Below, piece by piece: positions 57,719 through 64,000 of a DNA stretch of 64,000 bases; position 1 is the stretch's first letter; each line of letters starts with the position of its first letter. This stretch comes from Parahoeflea halophila (GTDB lineage: Bacteria > Pseudomonadota > Alphaproteobacteria > Rhizobiales > Rhizobiaceae), in contig NZ_OCPC01000001.1 in assembly GCF_900220985.1 (NCBI RefSeq), positions 846,836-910,835 of the forward strand. The letters run 5' to 3'. The notes below the pieces were generated by a model. The model was not told the origin of the DNA. It saw only the letters and a list, made by a program, of their open reading frames with translations, and made no database searches. The position numbers and the translations under genes were made by a program.

Positions 57719-57796
57719 ATGGGATTTACGCAGTCGCTCAATGCCCTTGTGATCTGTGCAGCGTTCATTTTTGTTGGAGCAATGCTCTTCATCTAG
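57719..57796 (+). CDS. 25-residue single-pass membrane microprotein
   Basis: A 26-codon open frame that encodes a hydrophobic 25-residue peptide: the N-terminal MGFTQSLN is followed by one membrane helix (about residues 8-25, ALVICAAFIFVGAMLFI). Support is unusually strong for so short a frame: a textbook ribosome binding site GGAGG 6 bases before the ATG, an AT-rich promoter region, a perfect terminator 29 bp after the stop, and no overlap with any other gene. The predicted transcript is about 260 bases, mostly leader. Similar tiny membrane proteins are common in Rhizobiales, usually unannotated; function unknown. A regulatory small RNA role for the transcript is also possible. Confidence 0.75.
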   Translation: MGFTQSLNALVICAAFIFVGAMLFI

Positions 57797-57824
57797 ACCT
57801 GAAGCGCATTGAATAGAGTTACAG

Positions 57825-57850
57825 ACGGGAGCGTTTCGGCGCTCCCGTTT
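57825..57850 (+). terminator. Rho-independent terminator after the microprotein gene
   Basis: ACGGGAGCG-N6-CGCTCCCGT is a perfect 9-bp stem with a TTTCGG loop followed by TTCGTG (T run of three). It ends the plus-strand transcript before the convergent metF gene and may also serve metF on the other strand. Confidence 0.75.
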
Positions 57851-57907
57851 CGTGTGTGGCAGACCTGCGCACTGACCGTGCAGGGCTTCGCCCGGCCCTG
57901 AACCGGG

Positions 57908-58837
57908 TCAGGCCGCGGCCCCGACCGAACCGCTCTCCCCGCTGCCGGCCTCGTCACCGCGCAAGCCGAGCATGTGGCAGATGGCGTAGACGAGTTGCGC
58001 CCGGTTCATCGTGTAGAAGTGGAAATCGTCAATCCCGCGCTCGACCAGGTCATTGACCTGTTCGGCGGCCATTGCTGCGGCCACCAGAGCGCGCGTATCG
58101 GGGTCCTTTTCCAGCCCGTCGAAGCGCCGCGCCAGCCAGTCCGGCACCGAAGCCCCGCAGAGCTTCGAGAACCGCGCTACCTGGCCGAAATTGTGGATCG
58201 GCAGAATGCCCGGCACGATCGGGATGTAGATGCCCGCGCGCCGCACCCGCTCGACATAGCGTTCGTAAATGTCATTGTCGAAAAAGAACTGGGTAATGGC
58301 GCGGGTCGCTCCGGCATCGACCTTGCGCTTGAGCATGTCGATGTCGGTGGCGAAATCCGGGCTTTCGGGATGTCGCTCGGGATAGGCTGAAACGGAGATC
58401 TCGAAATCCGCGATCGCGCGCAGGCCCGCCACCAGCTCGGCGCCATTGGCATAGCCGTTCGGATGCGGCTTGTAGGCTGCCCCCACGCCTTCCGGCGGGT
58501 CGCCCCTCAGCGCCACGAAATGATTGACGCCGACAGCCTGGAATTCGCGTGCCACCGCATCCACGCTCGCCTTGTCGGAACCAACACAGGTCAAATGTGC
58601 TGCCGGTGCCAGGTCGGTTTCCTTGCTGATCCGGGTGATGGTGTTCAGCGTCGGTTGTTTGGTCGAGCCTCCGGCGCCATAGGTCACCGAGACGAAATCC
58701 GGCTGGAACGGCGCAAGCCGGCTGATGCTCTCCCACAGCTGGCTCTCCATGTCGCCGTTCTTCGGCGGGAAGAACTCGAACGACACCTTGATCCGTTCGG
58801 AAAGAGCTTCTGCGCTGGAGCGGAAGGAGCTGGTCAT
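57908..58837 (-). CDS. metF: 5,10-methylenetetrahydrofolate reductase MetF
   Basis: MetF is the cytoplasmic FAD enzyme that reduces 5,10-methylene-THF to 5-methyl-THF, the methyl donor for methionine synthase. The 309-residue product has SFEFFPPKNGDMESQLWES near the N-terminus, FVSVTYGAGGSTK, the folate/FAD motif HLTCVGSDKASVD, FVALRGDPPEG, and TQFFFDNDIYERYVERVR; length is typical. The ATG at 58837 begins one base after the stop of the upstream ArsR-methyltransferase gene, so both are in one operon controlled by the operator at 59865-59894. Confidence 0.97.
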   Translation of the reverse strand: MTSSFRSSAEALSERIKVSFEFFPPKNGDMESQLWESISRLAPFQPDFVSVTYGAGGSTKQPTLNTITRISKETDLAPAAHLTCVGSDKASVDAVAREFQAVGVNHFVALRGDPPEGVGAAYKPHPNGYANGAELVAGLRAIADFEISVSAYPERHPESPDFATDIDMLKRKVDAGATRAITQFFFDNDIYERYVERVRRAGIYIPIVPGILPIHNFGQVARFSKLCGASVPDWLARRFDGLEKDPDTRALVAAAMAAEQVNDLVERGIDDFHFYTMNRAQLVYAICHMLGLRGDEAGSGESGSVGAAA

Positions 58838-58838
58838 G

Positions 58839-59852
58839 TCAGGTGGTTCCTGTGCTTGAAGAAGGGGTGTCACTGGCAATGAGAAGGCGCGGGTCGCGGG
58901 CAAGCCACAGGGTCACCGTCAGCGCGCGCGCGGCGCCTGTATCGGGCGGAAGGTCGACGATCTTCTCCACCGTCAGCCCGCACTGCTCCATCCAGTCGGC
59001 CACCTGCCGCTGGCTGAAGCCAAGCCGGGCATGGGCATGTTCGGTTCGAAGCTCTTCGTAGTCGTGCGTGGCGAAATCGACGATCACCACCCGGCCGCCC
59101 GGTCTGAGCATGCGTGCGGCTTCGGTGATCGCGGGCAGCGGATCATGCAGGAAGTGGAGCACCTGGTGGATCGTCACCACATCGAAACTTTCGCGCTCGA
59201 GCGACAGATTCAAGATGTCACCCTGCCGCACCGAGGCATGAGTGATGCCGGCTTCGTCGAGCTGCGTCCGGGCGATCGACAACATCGAGCGACTTGAATC
59301 GATGCCGATCGCGCGGCGGTAACGGTCCGCCAGCAGTTCCAGCATGCGGCCGGTACCGGTACCGAGATCCAGAAGCCCGTCAAATGGCGTGCGCCCGATC
59401 AGATCGAGGATTTCTGCCTCGACCTTATCATCCGAGACATGAAGGCTGCGCAGGTCGTTCCAACTTTCCGCATTGGCGGAAAAATAGGCCTCGGCCCGGC
59501 TGGCCCGGGCCTGCTTGACTGTCGCGAGCCGTTCCGCATCACGCGCCAGGGAGGGATCCGAAGTCGAAGTGGCAGTCAGCGTCTGTTGCATCAGCTTTGC
59601 CCGCGCGCCGTCACGCGTCAGGCGAAAATAGGCCCAGGCGCCTTCCTGGTAGCGCTCGACCAGCCCCGCTTCGCCCAGGAGCTTGAGATGCCGCGAGATC
59701 CGGGGCTGCGACTGGCTGAGCACTTCGGTCATCTCGCTGACCGTCAGGTCGCCATGGCTCAGCAGCGCAATCAGCCTGAGACGCGTCGGCTCGCCGGCGG
59801 CCTTGAGAACCTCGACGCTTTCCTCGAGGGTGAGGGGGGACAAAGACAGCAT
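58839..59852 (-). CDS. ArsR-family regulator fused to SAM-dependent methyltransferase domain
   Basis: A 337-residue two-domain protein. Residues about 8-90 form an ArsR winged helix (EPTRLRLIALLSHGDLTVSEM, SQSQPRISRHLKLLGEAGLV); residues about 140-300 are a class I methyltransferase fold with the SAM loop LLDLGTGTGRMLELLADRY, IGIDSSRSM and PGGRVVIVDFA. This fusion upstream of metF recalls SahR-type regulators of methionine metabolism in proteobacteria, where the methyltransferase-like domain is thought to sense S-adenosylhomocysteine or SAM rather than catalyse. GAGG lies 7 bases before the ATG at 59852. Autoregulation through the adjacent palindrome is likely. Confidence 0.92.
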   Translation of the reverse strand: MLSLSPLTLEESVEVLKAAGEPTRLRLIALLSHGDLTVSEMTEVLSQSQPRISRHLKLLGEAGLVERYQEGAWAYFRLTRDGARAKLMQQTLTATSTSDPSLARDAERLATVKQARASRAEAYFSANAESWNDLRSLHVSDDKVEAEILDLIGRTPFDGLLDLGTGTGRMLELLADRYRRAIGIDSSRSMLSIARTQLDEAGITHASVRQGDILNLSLERESFDVVTIHQVLHFLHDPLPAITEAARMLRPGGRVVIVDFATHDYEELRTEHAHARLGFSQRQVADWMEQCGLTVEKIVDLPPDTGAARALTVTLWLARDPRLLIASDTPSSSTGTT

Positions 59853-59864
59853 GCGCAGACCTCA

Positions 59865-59894
59865 AAATGACATAAAGATATGTTTATGTCATTT
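59865..59894 (-). promoter_or_regulatory. Perfect 12+6+12 palindromic operator of arsR-MT/metF
   Basis: AAATGACATAAA-N6-TTTATGTCATTT is a perfect inverted repeat of 30 bp with 12-bp arms. It starts 12 bp upstream of the ArsR-methyltransferase start codon and abuts its ribosome binding site, so it overlaps or borders the promoter. This is the expected autoregulatory site for the fused regulator. Perfect 24-base symmetry makes chance occurrence very unlikely. Confidence 0.8.
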
Positions 59895-60009
59895 CCGAAG
59901 CCGTGGCAAGCGCTATGTCGCTCTCGAGAAACCGTAAGTCGCCCGGACATCGGTCCATGGCGTCGCACGCGCTTGCCGATGTCACCCACCGGAATCGGCG
60001 TGCCGGAAC

Positions 60010-60636
60010 TTACCCTGCCGGATAGATCCACTGCTCCCAGACATGCGCCGTGACCTTTTCGCCCTGGAGGATCACGCCGGGCTTCTCTACCCAGGCGACG
60101 AGGCCACGCCGCCGCTTCGCCGCCTTGACGAAACCGAGCGCCAGGCTGGTTTCGTCCTTGTCCGGGTAATTCTGGGCGATACGGGCGCCCGCAATGCGGC
60201 ACGGACCATTGTCGCCATCGATCCGGAGCGTCACGCCGCCCTCGAAAAACAGCTGCGTGCGCGGCGGCAACATCGACAGCAGCGGGATCCCCTCGATCAC
60301 CAGATTTGCCCCGATCCAGCCCGGCTCGATCCGCTCGATGCCCATGCCGGCAGCAGCAATGGCGAGCTCGTCCGTGGCGACAATCGACACCTGCCGCTCG
60401 TTGCGCATCTCGGTGCCGCGCGGGTACCAGGGCTCGCGGCTGCCGGACTTGCGCGTCGATCCTGCGTGGAAATCGCCTTTGATGCCCTCGTAGCCCATCT
60501 CCAGCGAAGCAACCGCTTCGGTGAGAAAATCGCCTCCCAGTGCCGCCAGCAGCATCGAGACTTCGCCCTTGATGCGCCGCGCGGGCCGGATCTCAGGCAG
60601 GTCAGGGGCTTGGGCGGGAAACATCGGCAGGGTCAT
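60010..60636 (-). CDS. MOSC-domain protein
   Basis: A 208-residue protein with a MOSC (molybdenum cofactor sulfurase C-terminal) domain, a beta fold that binds the molybdenum cofactor or carries sulfur in some members. The conserved cysteine is in NGPCRIAGARIAQ; IKGDFHAGSTRKSGSREP and ERIEPGWIGANLVIEG are other family segments. The ATG at 60636 has GGAG 6 bases upstream. The molybdenum enzyme at 25.6-28.3 kb is too far to imply partnership. Function not assigned. Confidence 0.9.
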   Translation of the reverse strand: MTLPMFPAQAPDLPEIRPARRIKGEVSMLLAALGGDFLTEAVASLEMGYEGIKGDFHAGSTRKSGSREPWYPRGTEMRNERQVSIVATDELAIAAAGMGIERIEPGWIGANLVIEGIPLLSMLPPRTQLFFEGGVTLRIDGDNGPCRIAGARIAQNYPDKDETSLALGFVKAAKRRRGLVAWVEKPGVILQGEKVTAHVWEQWIYPAG

Positions 60637-60845
60637 GGGGCGCTCCGGCAAGGACGGGATTCGTGCACAGCCATACCCAACACACCCTTGATGAGCCAAT
60701 CAAAAAATATGAACCGCTACCCGACCCGTCGTGACCTCGCCACTGCCGTCGGGCCACCCCTGGCCGCTAGAGGCAGTTCATCCTGCCATGAGTCCGTGCT
60801 ATGCTTATCCCTCGGGGAGCTGCACCGGGATCAGGGAGATCAACC

Positions 60846-61268
60846 ATGATGCGTGCCCAGACCATGGCCAGACCATTTTGCCTGGCCCTCGCCTTCACTC
60901 TGTCCCATCCGGTCATGTCGAGTGCCGCAGACCTCTCCTGCAACGGCCTGCTGGAAAGCGGGCAGACCATGATCTGCTCCGGCTTTGAGCCTAACTGGGC
61001 GCTGGAACTGATGTGCGATGGCGGCATGAGCGCCAGTTTCATTGATGCCTTTTCCGGCGACGGCATCCAGACCACGCCGGGCAGCATCAGCTTTGCGACG
61101 GAAGATCCGTGGCAGCTCGAAACCAGCCACCCGGTCACCGGCACCATTGCCTATACACCCGGCGGCTGCACCGACGAAAGCGGCGCCGTGCGCGATTTCA
61201 CCTTCACCCCCACCGGCGCACCGGGCCTGTCCGCGCCCTTCTACCCGTTTTGCTGCCGTATCGAATGA
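60846..61268 (+). CDS. Exported small cysteine-containing protein (copy 1)
   Basis: A 140-residue secreted or periplasmic protein of unknown function. A signal peptide (hydrophobic FCLALAFTLSHPVM, cleavage near SSAA) is followed by a mature domain with cysteines in LSCNGLLE, MICSGFEPNWAL, MCDGG, GGCTDE and the terminal FCCRIE. The pattern CxGFEPNWxL resembles the CxGxEPxW motif of COG3650-like envelope proteins, which supports periplasmic location but not a function. GGGAG is 7 bases upstream of the ATG. A close paralogue lies at 63502-63933; the two flank the M48/DUF898 pair. Confidence 0.8.
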   Translation: MMRAQTMARPFCLALAFTLSHPVMSSAADLSCNGLLESGQTMICSGFEPNWALELMCDGGMSASFIDAFSGDGIQTTPGSISFATEDPWQLETSHPVTGTIAYTPGGCTDESGAVRDFTFTPTGAPGLSAPFYPFCCRIE

Positions 61269-61274
61269 CCGATA

Positions 61275-62351
61275 TCAGCCGTCCCAGCCAAGGGATCGGG
61301 CATGTTGGAGAACGGTTTCACGGCGGTTCGGGTTGCCCGGATGGGTTGAGAAGAAACCTTCCTCCTGCTCGCTTGCGCCGGGAGCCATTTCCTCGACCAA
61401 ACGGTCGAGCAGGTCGATGAAGGCCAACGGGTTGCGCCCCTCGCCGGCTGCAAGCATCAGTTCGACGCTTCGCAGGTCTGCCTCGATCTCGAACGCCCGG
61501 CTGTAGGAGAGCTGCTGCAAGGCCGCCGCCTGCGATAGCAGCGTATCGACCATCTGACCCGAATCGCCTGCGATGACGCCGACCATGATCGCGAGGCCCG
61601 CGGCGCGGTAGATGGTCTGCAGCGTATGACGTGCCTCTACATGAGCAATCTCGTGCGCCAGAACGCCATCGATCTCATCGTCGTCACGCGCCACAGCGAT
61701 GAGCTCATCGGTCATGATCACGGTGCCCCCGGGCAGCGCGAATGCATTGGCACCGATCAACGGGCTCGACCGGAACAAGAGCACGAGGTCCCGCGATCCG
61801 GTATCGGCATGCGGCGCCAGGGTCGTAAACCGCTCCGTCAAGTCGCGCTGTTCCGCGGCGGAGAGTTCCGTGGCCGAAAAAAGCGTGCGGTCGACGGTTT
61901 CGAGAGTGCCCGCATCCATGATTGCCGAGATCGGCGCCGGGGTCACCCGTGCCGCCACGTTGGCCATCACCGGCATTCCGTACCGGAAGATCACGGCGAC
62001 AAGCACGGAGGTGGCCACCACGAGAATGGCCACTGTGCGCCAGCTGCTTTCGAGCCGGAACACCCGGGCGAGCATCGGACTCGCACGGCCTGGACCGACC
62101 GTGATCTCGGCATCGGCTGGCGCCTCGAACAGCGCCCCGCCCTCAAGTTCGATCCGGCGCGGCACCGAGCCGAGACGTGCTCCGACGCCCCGAATCTCGC
62201 GAACCGAGCATTTTGCGACGCCATCACGCTCGAAGCGGATCGTGGCGAAGTCTTTCGAGATGGTCATGGTCGCGGGAAAGGCGCGGGCCGAGCCCGGCTC
62301 AAAATACCGACCGCTGACCGGTTCGCCCTCTTCCACCACGCCTTCCGTCAT
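61275..62351 (-). CDS. M48-family membrane metalloprotease
   Basis: A 358-residue zinc peptidase. An N-terminal soluble part of about 100 residues (beta-rich, RFERDGVAKCSVREIRG) precedes one membrane helix at about residues 118-137, and the M48 domain has HExxH in VLAHEIAHVEARH with the third ligand in FEIEADLRSVELML. The C-terminus has the STHPGNPNRRE motif of BepA/LoiP-like proteases, which act in envelope quality control. The ATG at 62351 is 8 bp after the DUF898 stop, so the two form an operon. Confidence 0.93.
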   Translation of the reverse strand: MTEGVVEEGEPVSGRYFEPGSARAFPATMTISKDFATIRFERDGVAKCSVREIRGVGARLGSVPRRIELEGGALFEAPADAEITVGPGRASPMLARVFRLESSWRTVAILVVATSVLVAVIFRYGMPVMANVAARVTPAPISAIMDAGTLETVDRTLFSATELSAAEQRDLTERFTTLAPHADTGSRDLVLLFRSSPLIGANAFALPGGTVIMTDELIAVARDDDEIDGVLAHEIAHVEARHTLQTIYRAAGLAIMVGVIAGDSGQMVDTLLSQAAALQQLSYSRAFEIEADLRSVELMLAAGEGRNPLAFIDLLDRLVEEMAPGASEQEEGFFSTHPGNPNRRETVLQHARSLGWDG

Positions 62352-62358
62352 CGCGTCC

Positions 62359-63414
62359 TCACAAGCCGAAATCGATGCCCTCGATGTCGAAATACTCCGC
62401 CGCGGCGACATTGCCCTCGGCCTGCTGCGCATCGACGATCAAATCCAGATCGCCGTCGATCTCGAGCGCGGTGTTGTCGGCAAGATAGCGCCAGGTGCGG
62501 GTCGCAGCCCAGGGACGCAGAAGACCCAGGGACAGGACGGTGGCAATGAAATTGGTGATCATGATCCAGAAGTAACGCCCGCGGATCAGCCGGGACTTCA
62601 GTTTGTGCCGGCCATCGAGCACCGTCGAGTTGAAAGCAATGTTTCTGACCCCTGCGGAATGGTAGAAAATCAGGCCGAATATCAGCGGGTACATCAGTGC
62701 ACTCGCCACGATCGACCAAACCATGCCAGGGTTTCCTAACAACAGGGCGACAAGGGCGATGGTCAACAACAAACCGAAAAGCAGGGTCCGACCAAAATTG
62801 CCGTAGTAGGGGCCGACACCGGCCACCGTGCTGAAGCCGGCCGCGCCCCAGCGCGTATTGGATCCGATATAGCGGTTCCATGCACGGAACATGAAGGGAG
62901 ACAGCAGGAGAGCCGTCAGATAGGCCGCAATCGGCCAAAGTACAAAGCTCTTGAGGGCTCCACCATAGCTGCCGCCGAAGCCGAAGCGGACATTCCGGTA
63001 TACGGTCATGCGCGCATTGAAGGCCATCGATTTGTTGAAGATCCACGGGAAGGCGATGAGATAGGGAATGACGAGGATCGCGAAGACCGGGCTGATGTTG
63101 ACGAGCACGTTGACGAGTATGATCGCTCCTACCACGATCAGGCGACCGACGAGTATCTTCTTGGGGTTGGCGACGTAATCGAAATTATGCCCGTCGAGCC
63201 ACGTGTTGCCGTAGAAATACTTGAGCCGCCGAACCTTCGCCCAGGGCGAATAAATGCCGATCGTAATGATGGTCAGGAACAGGTTGACGATCCAGATCCG
63301 GAAATATTCGCTGGCGGTCCCGGTAAAAATGAACGGTGCGATGCGAAGCGTCTCCGCCGGAACTCCGGCAGCATCCTCCTGCGCGCGTTCCCGCGCGATT
63401 TCCTGACCTGTCAT
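62359..63414 (-). CDS. DUF898 (YjgN-like) membrane protein
   Basis: A 351-residue inner-membrane protein with about six to eight helices arranged in two similar halves, each starting with a motif like FTGTASEYFRIWIVNLFLTI / LIRGRYFWIMITNFIATVLS and containing GIYSPWAKVRRLKYF-type sequence. The function of DUF898 is unknown. In many proteobacteria it is encoded next to an M48 peptidase, as here (7-bp spacing), implying a shared role in the envelope. Confidence 0.92.
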   Translation of the reverse strand: MTGQEIARERAQEDAAGVPAETLRIAPFIFTGTASEYFRIWIVNLFLTIITIGIYSPWAKVRRLKYFYGNTWLDGHNFDYVANPKKILVGRLIVVGAIILVNVLVNISPVFAILVIPYLIAFPWIFNKSMAFNARMTVYRNVRFGFGGSYGGALKSFVLWPIAAYLTALLLSPFMFRAWNRYIGSNTRWGAAGFSTVAGVGPYYGNFGRTLLFGLLLTIALVALLLGNPGMVWSIVASALMYPLIFGLIFYHSAGVRNIAFNSTVLDGRHKLKSRLIRGRYFWIMITNFIATVLSLGLLRPWAATRTWRYLADNTALEIDGDLDLIVDAQQAEGNVAAAEYFDIEGIDFGL

Positions 63415-63501
63415 CGCGATCGTCCCCTGTTTCGGCAGTCAGCCCCCCAACCGCGCTCCGAAAATTCGATACAACCCCTGTCTGAAGTGCGCAACCCTGA
63501 G

Positions 63502-63933
63502 ATGGACAGGAAGCCGCTGACTGCTTTGACGTGCCTCACAGGTGCAAAATGGTGCTGTCCCGATTGCAGCATTGTCCGGCCCGTCAGGCCCGGCTGTTTC
63601 TGCAATCGTCTGCTCGTGAGCGGACAGACCATGATCTCCTCCGGCTTTGAGCCCAACTGGGCACTGGAACTGAAGTGCGATGGTGACATGAGCGCCGGGT
63701 TCATCGATGCCTTTTCCGGCGACGGCATAAAGACCACGCCGGGCACCGTCATGTTCATTACCGAAAACCCCTGGCTGCTCGAAACCAGCCACCCGGTCAC
63801 CGGCACCATTGCCTATACACCCGGCGGCTGCACCGACGAACGCGGCGCCGTGGGCGATTTCACCTTCACCCCCACCGGCGCACCGGGCCTGTCCGCGCCC
63901 TTCTACCCGTTTTGCTGCCGCATGAAGCAGTAA
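63502..63933 (+). pseudogene. Paralogue of the 60846-61268 exported protein, signal peptide lost
   Basis: From about 63595 the frame is clearly homologous to copy 1 through the stop (FEPNWALELKCDGDMSAGF, GGCTDERGAVGDFTF, FCCRMKQ). Long stretches near the 3' end are identical in DNA. Upstream of 63595 the sequence is unrelated: the first 30 residues (from ATG 63502) are Cys/Pro-rich, have no hydrophobic core and no signal peptide, and one conserved cysteine (MICSG) has become serine (MISSG). It is either a pseudogene that lost its N-terminus or a cytoplasmic variant; I favour a pseudogene. It is divergent from DUF898. Confidence 0.65.
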
Positions 63934-64000
63934 ACAGTCGACCCGGCAGGACAAGAACCGGGCCTGCCGGGCGCTATGAGGTATTTTCCCCTACTCGACT

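Noticed and set aside
1-64000. CRISPR array, prophage, insertion sequence, tRNA or toxin-antitoxin/defence genes
   Set aside because: I looked for repeat-spacer patterns, transposase or integrase motifs, tRNA T-loops and typical defence domains and saw none.

Overview
The window is GC-rich chromosomal DNA from an alphaproteobacterium, most likely of the Rhizobiales/Hyphomicrobiales (a marine, Hoeflea-like lineage would fit, but that is inference). The reasons are the rhizobial order and sequence of the mraZ-to-ftsZ division and cell wall (dcw) cluster, an RNase P RNA of the bacterial A type, two TRAP transporter operons, an ArsR-methyltransferase/metF pair, and many small conserved proteins typical of that order.

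Layout. (1) 1-21.2 kb, minus strand: the dcw cluster, transcribed mraZ, rsmH, ftsL, ftsI, murE, murF, mraY, murD, ftsW, murG, murC, murB, then (after an interruption) ddlB, ftsQ, ftsA, ftsZ. FtsZ runs off the left edge. Most junctions overlap by a few bases or are nearly contiguous. The cluster is broken by an opposite-strand membrane GGDEF-EAL gene at 5.2-7.1 kb between murB and ddlB. Upstream of mraZ is a ladder of TGGG repeats with 10-bp period that matches the known MraZ box layout. (2) 21.8-28.3 kb: a TAXI-type TRAP transporter (receptor plus fused permease), a TetR regulator, and a divergent isoquinoline 1-oxidoreductase-like molybdenum enzyme (2Fe-2S subunit plus Tat-exported Mo subunit). 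(3) 28.3-35.4 kb: housekeeping and envelope genes: 5-formyltetrahydrofolate cyclo-ligase, DUF427, a YciE-like ferritin-fold protein, rnpB, a lipoprotein lytic transglycosylase, an AmpD/AmiD-type amidase overlapping a TerB/J-domain co-chaperone, an EamA exporter and an aldo/keto reductase. (4) 35.6-42.9 kb: a MarR-type regulator, a DctP/DctQ/DctM TRAP transporter, and a divergent fused HyuA-HyuB (5-oxoprolinase-like) enzyme, which together look like an uptake and hydrolysis module for a cyclic amide. (5) 43-57.4 kb: a GGDEF protein with a degenerate EAL domain, a GH25 muramidase, a GNAT enzyme, an MltB-type transglycosylase, a CPA2 antiporter, a chemoreceptor, DUF421 plus a broken DUF421 fragment, an ornithine/lysine decarboxylase, an EamA exporter and an amidase. 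(6) 57.5-64 kb: a 25-residue membrane microprotein gene with its own promoter and terminator, metF with its ArsR-methyltransferase regulator and a perfect 12+12 bp operator, a MOSC protein, and an M48 peptidase/DUF898 pair flanked by two copies of a small cysteine-containing exported protein, the second without a signal peptide.

I found no phage, insertion sequence, CRISPR array, tRNA or obvious defence system. The most unusual items are the microprotein gene, the c-di-GMP gene inside the dcw cluster, the flanking duplicate, the DUF421 remnant, and several clean but unassigned operator palindromes.
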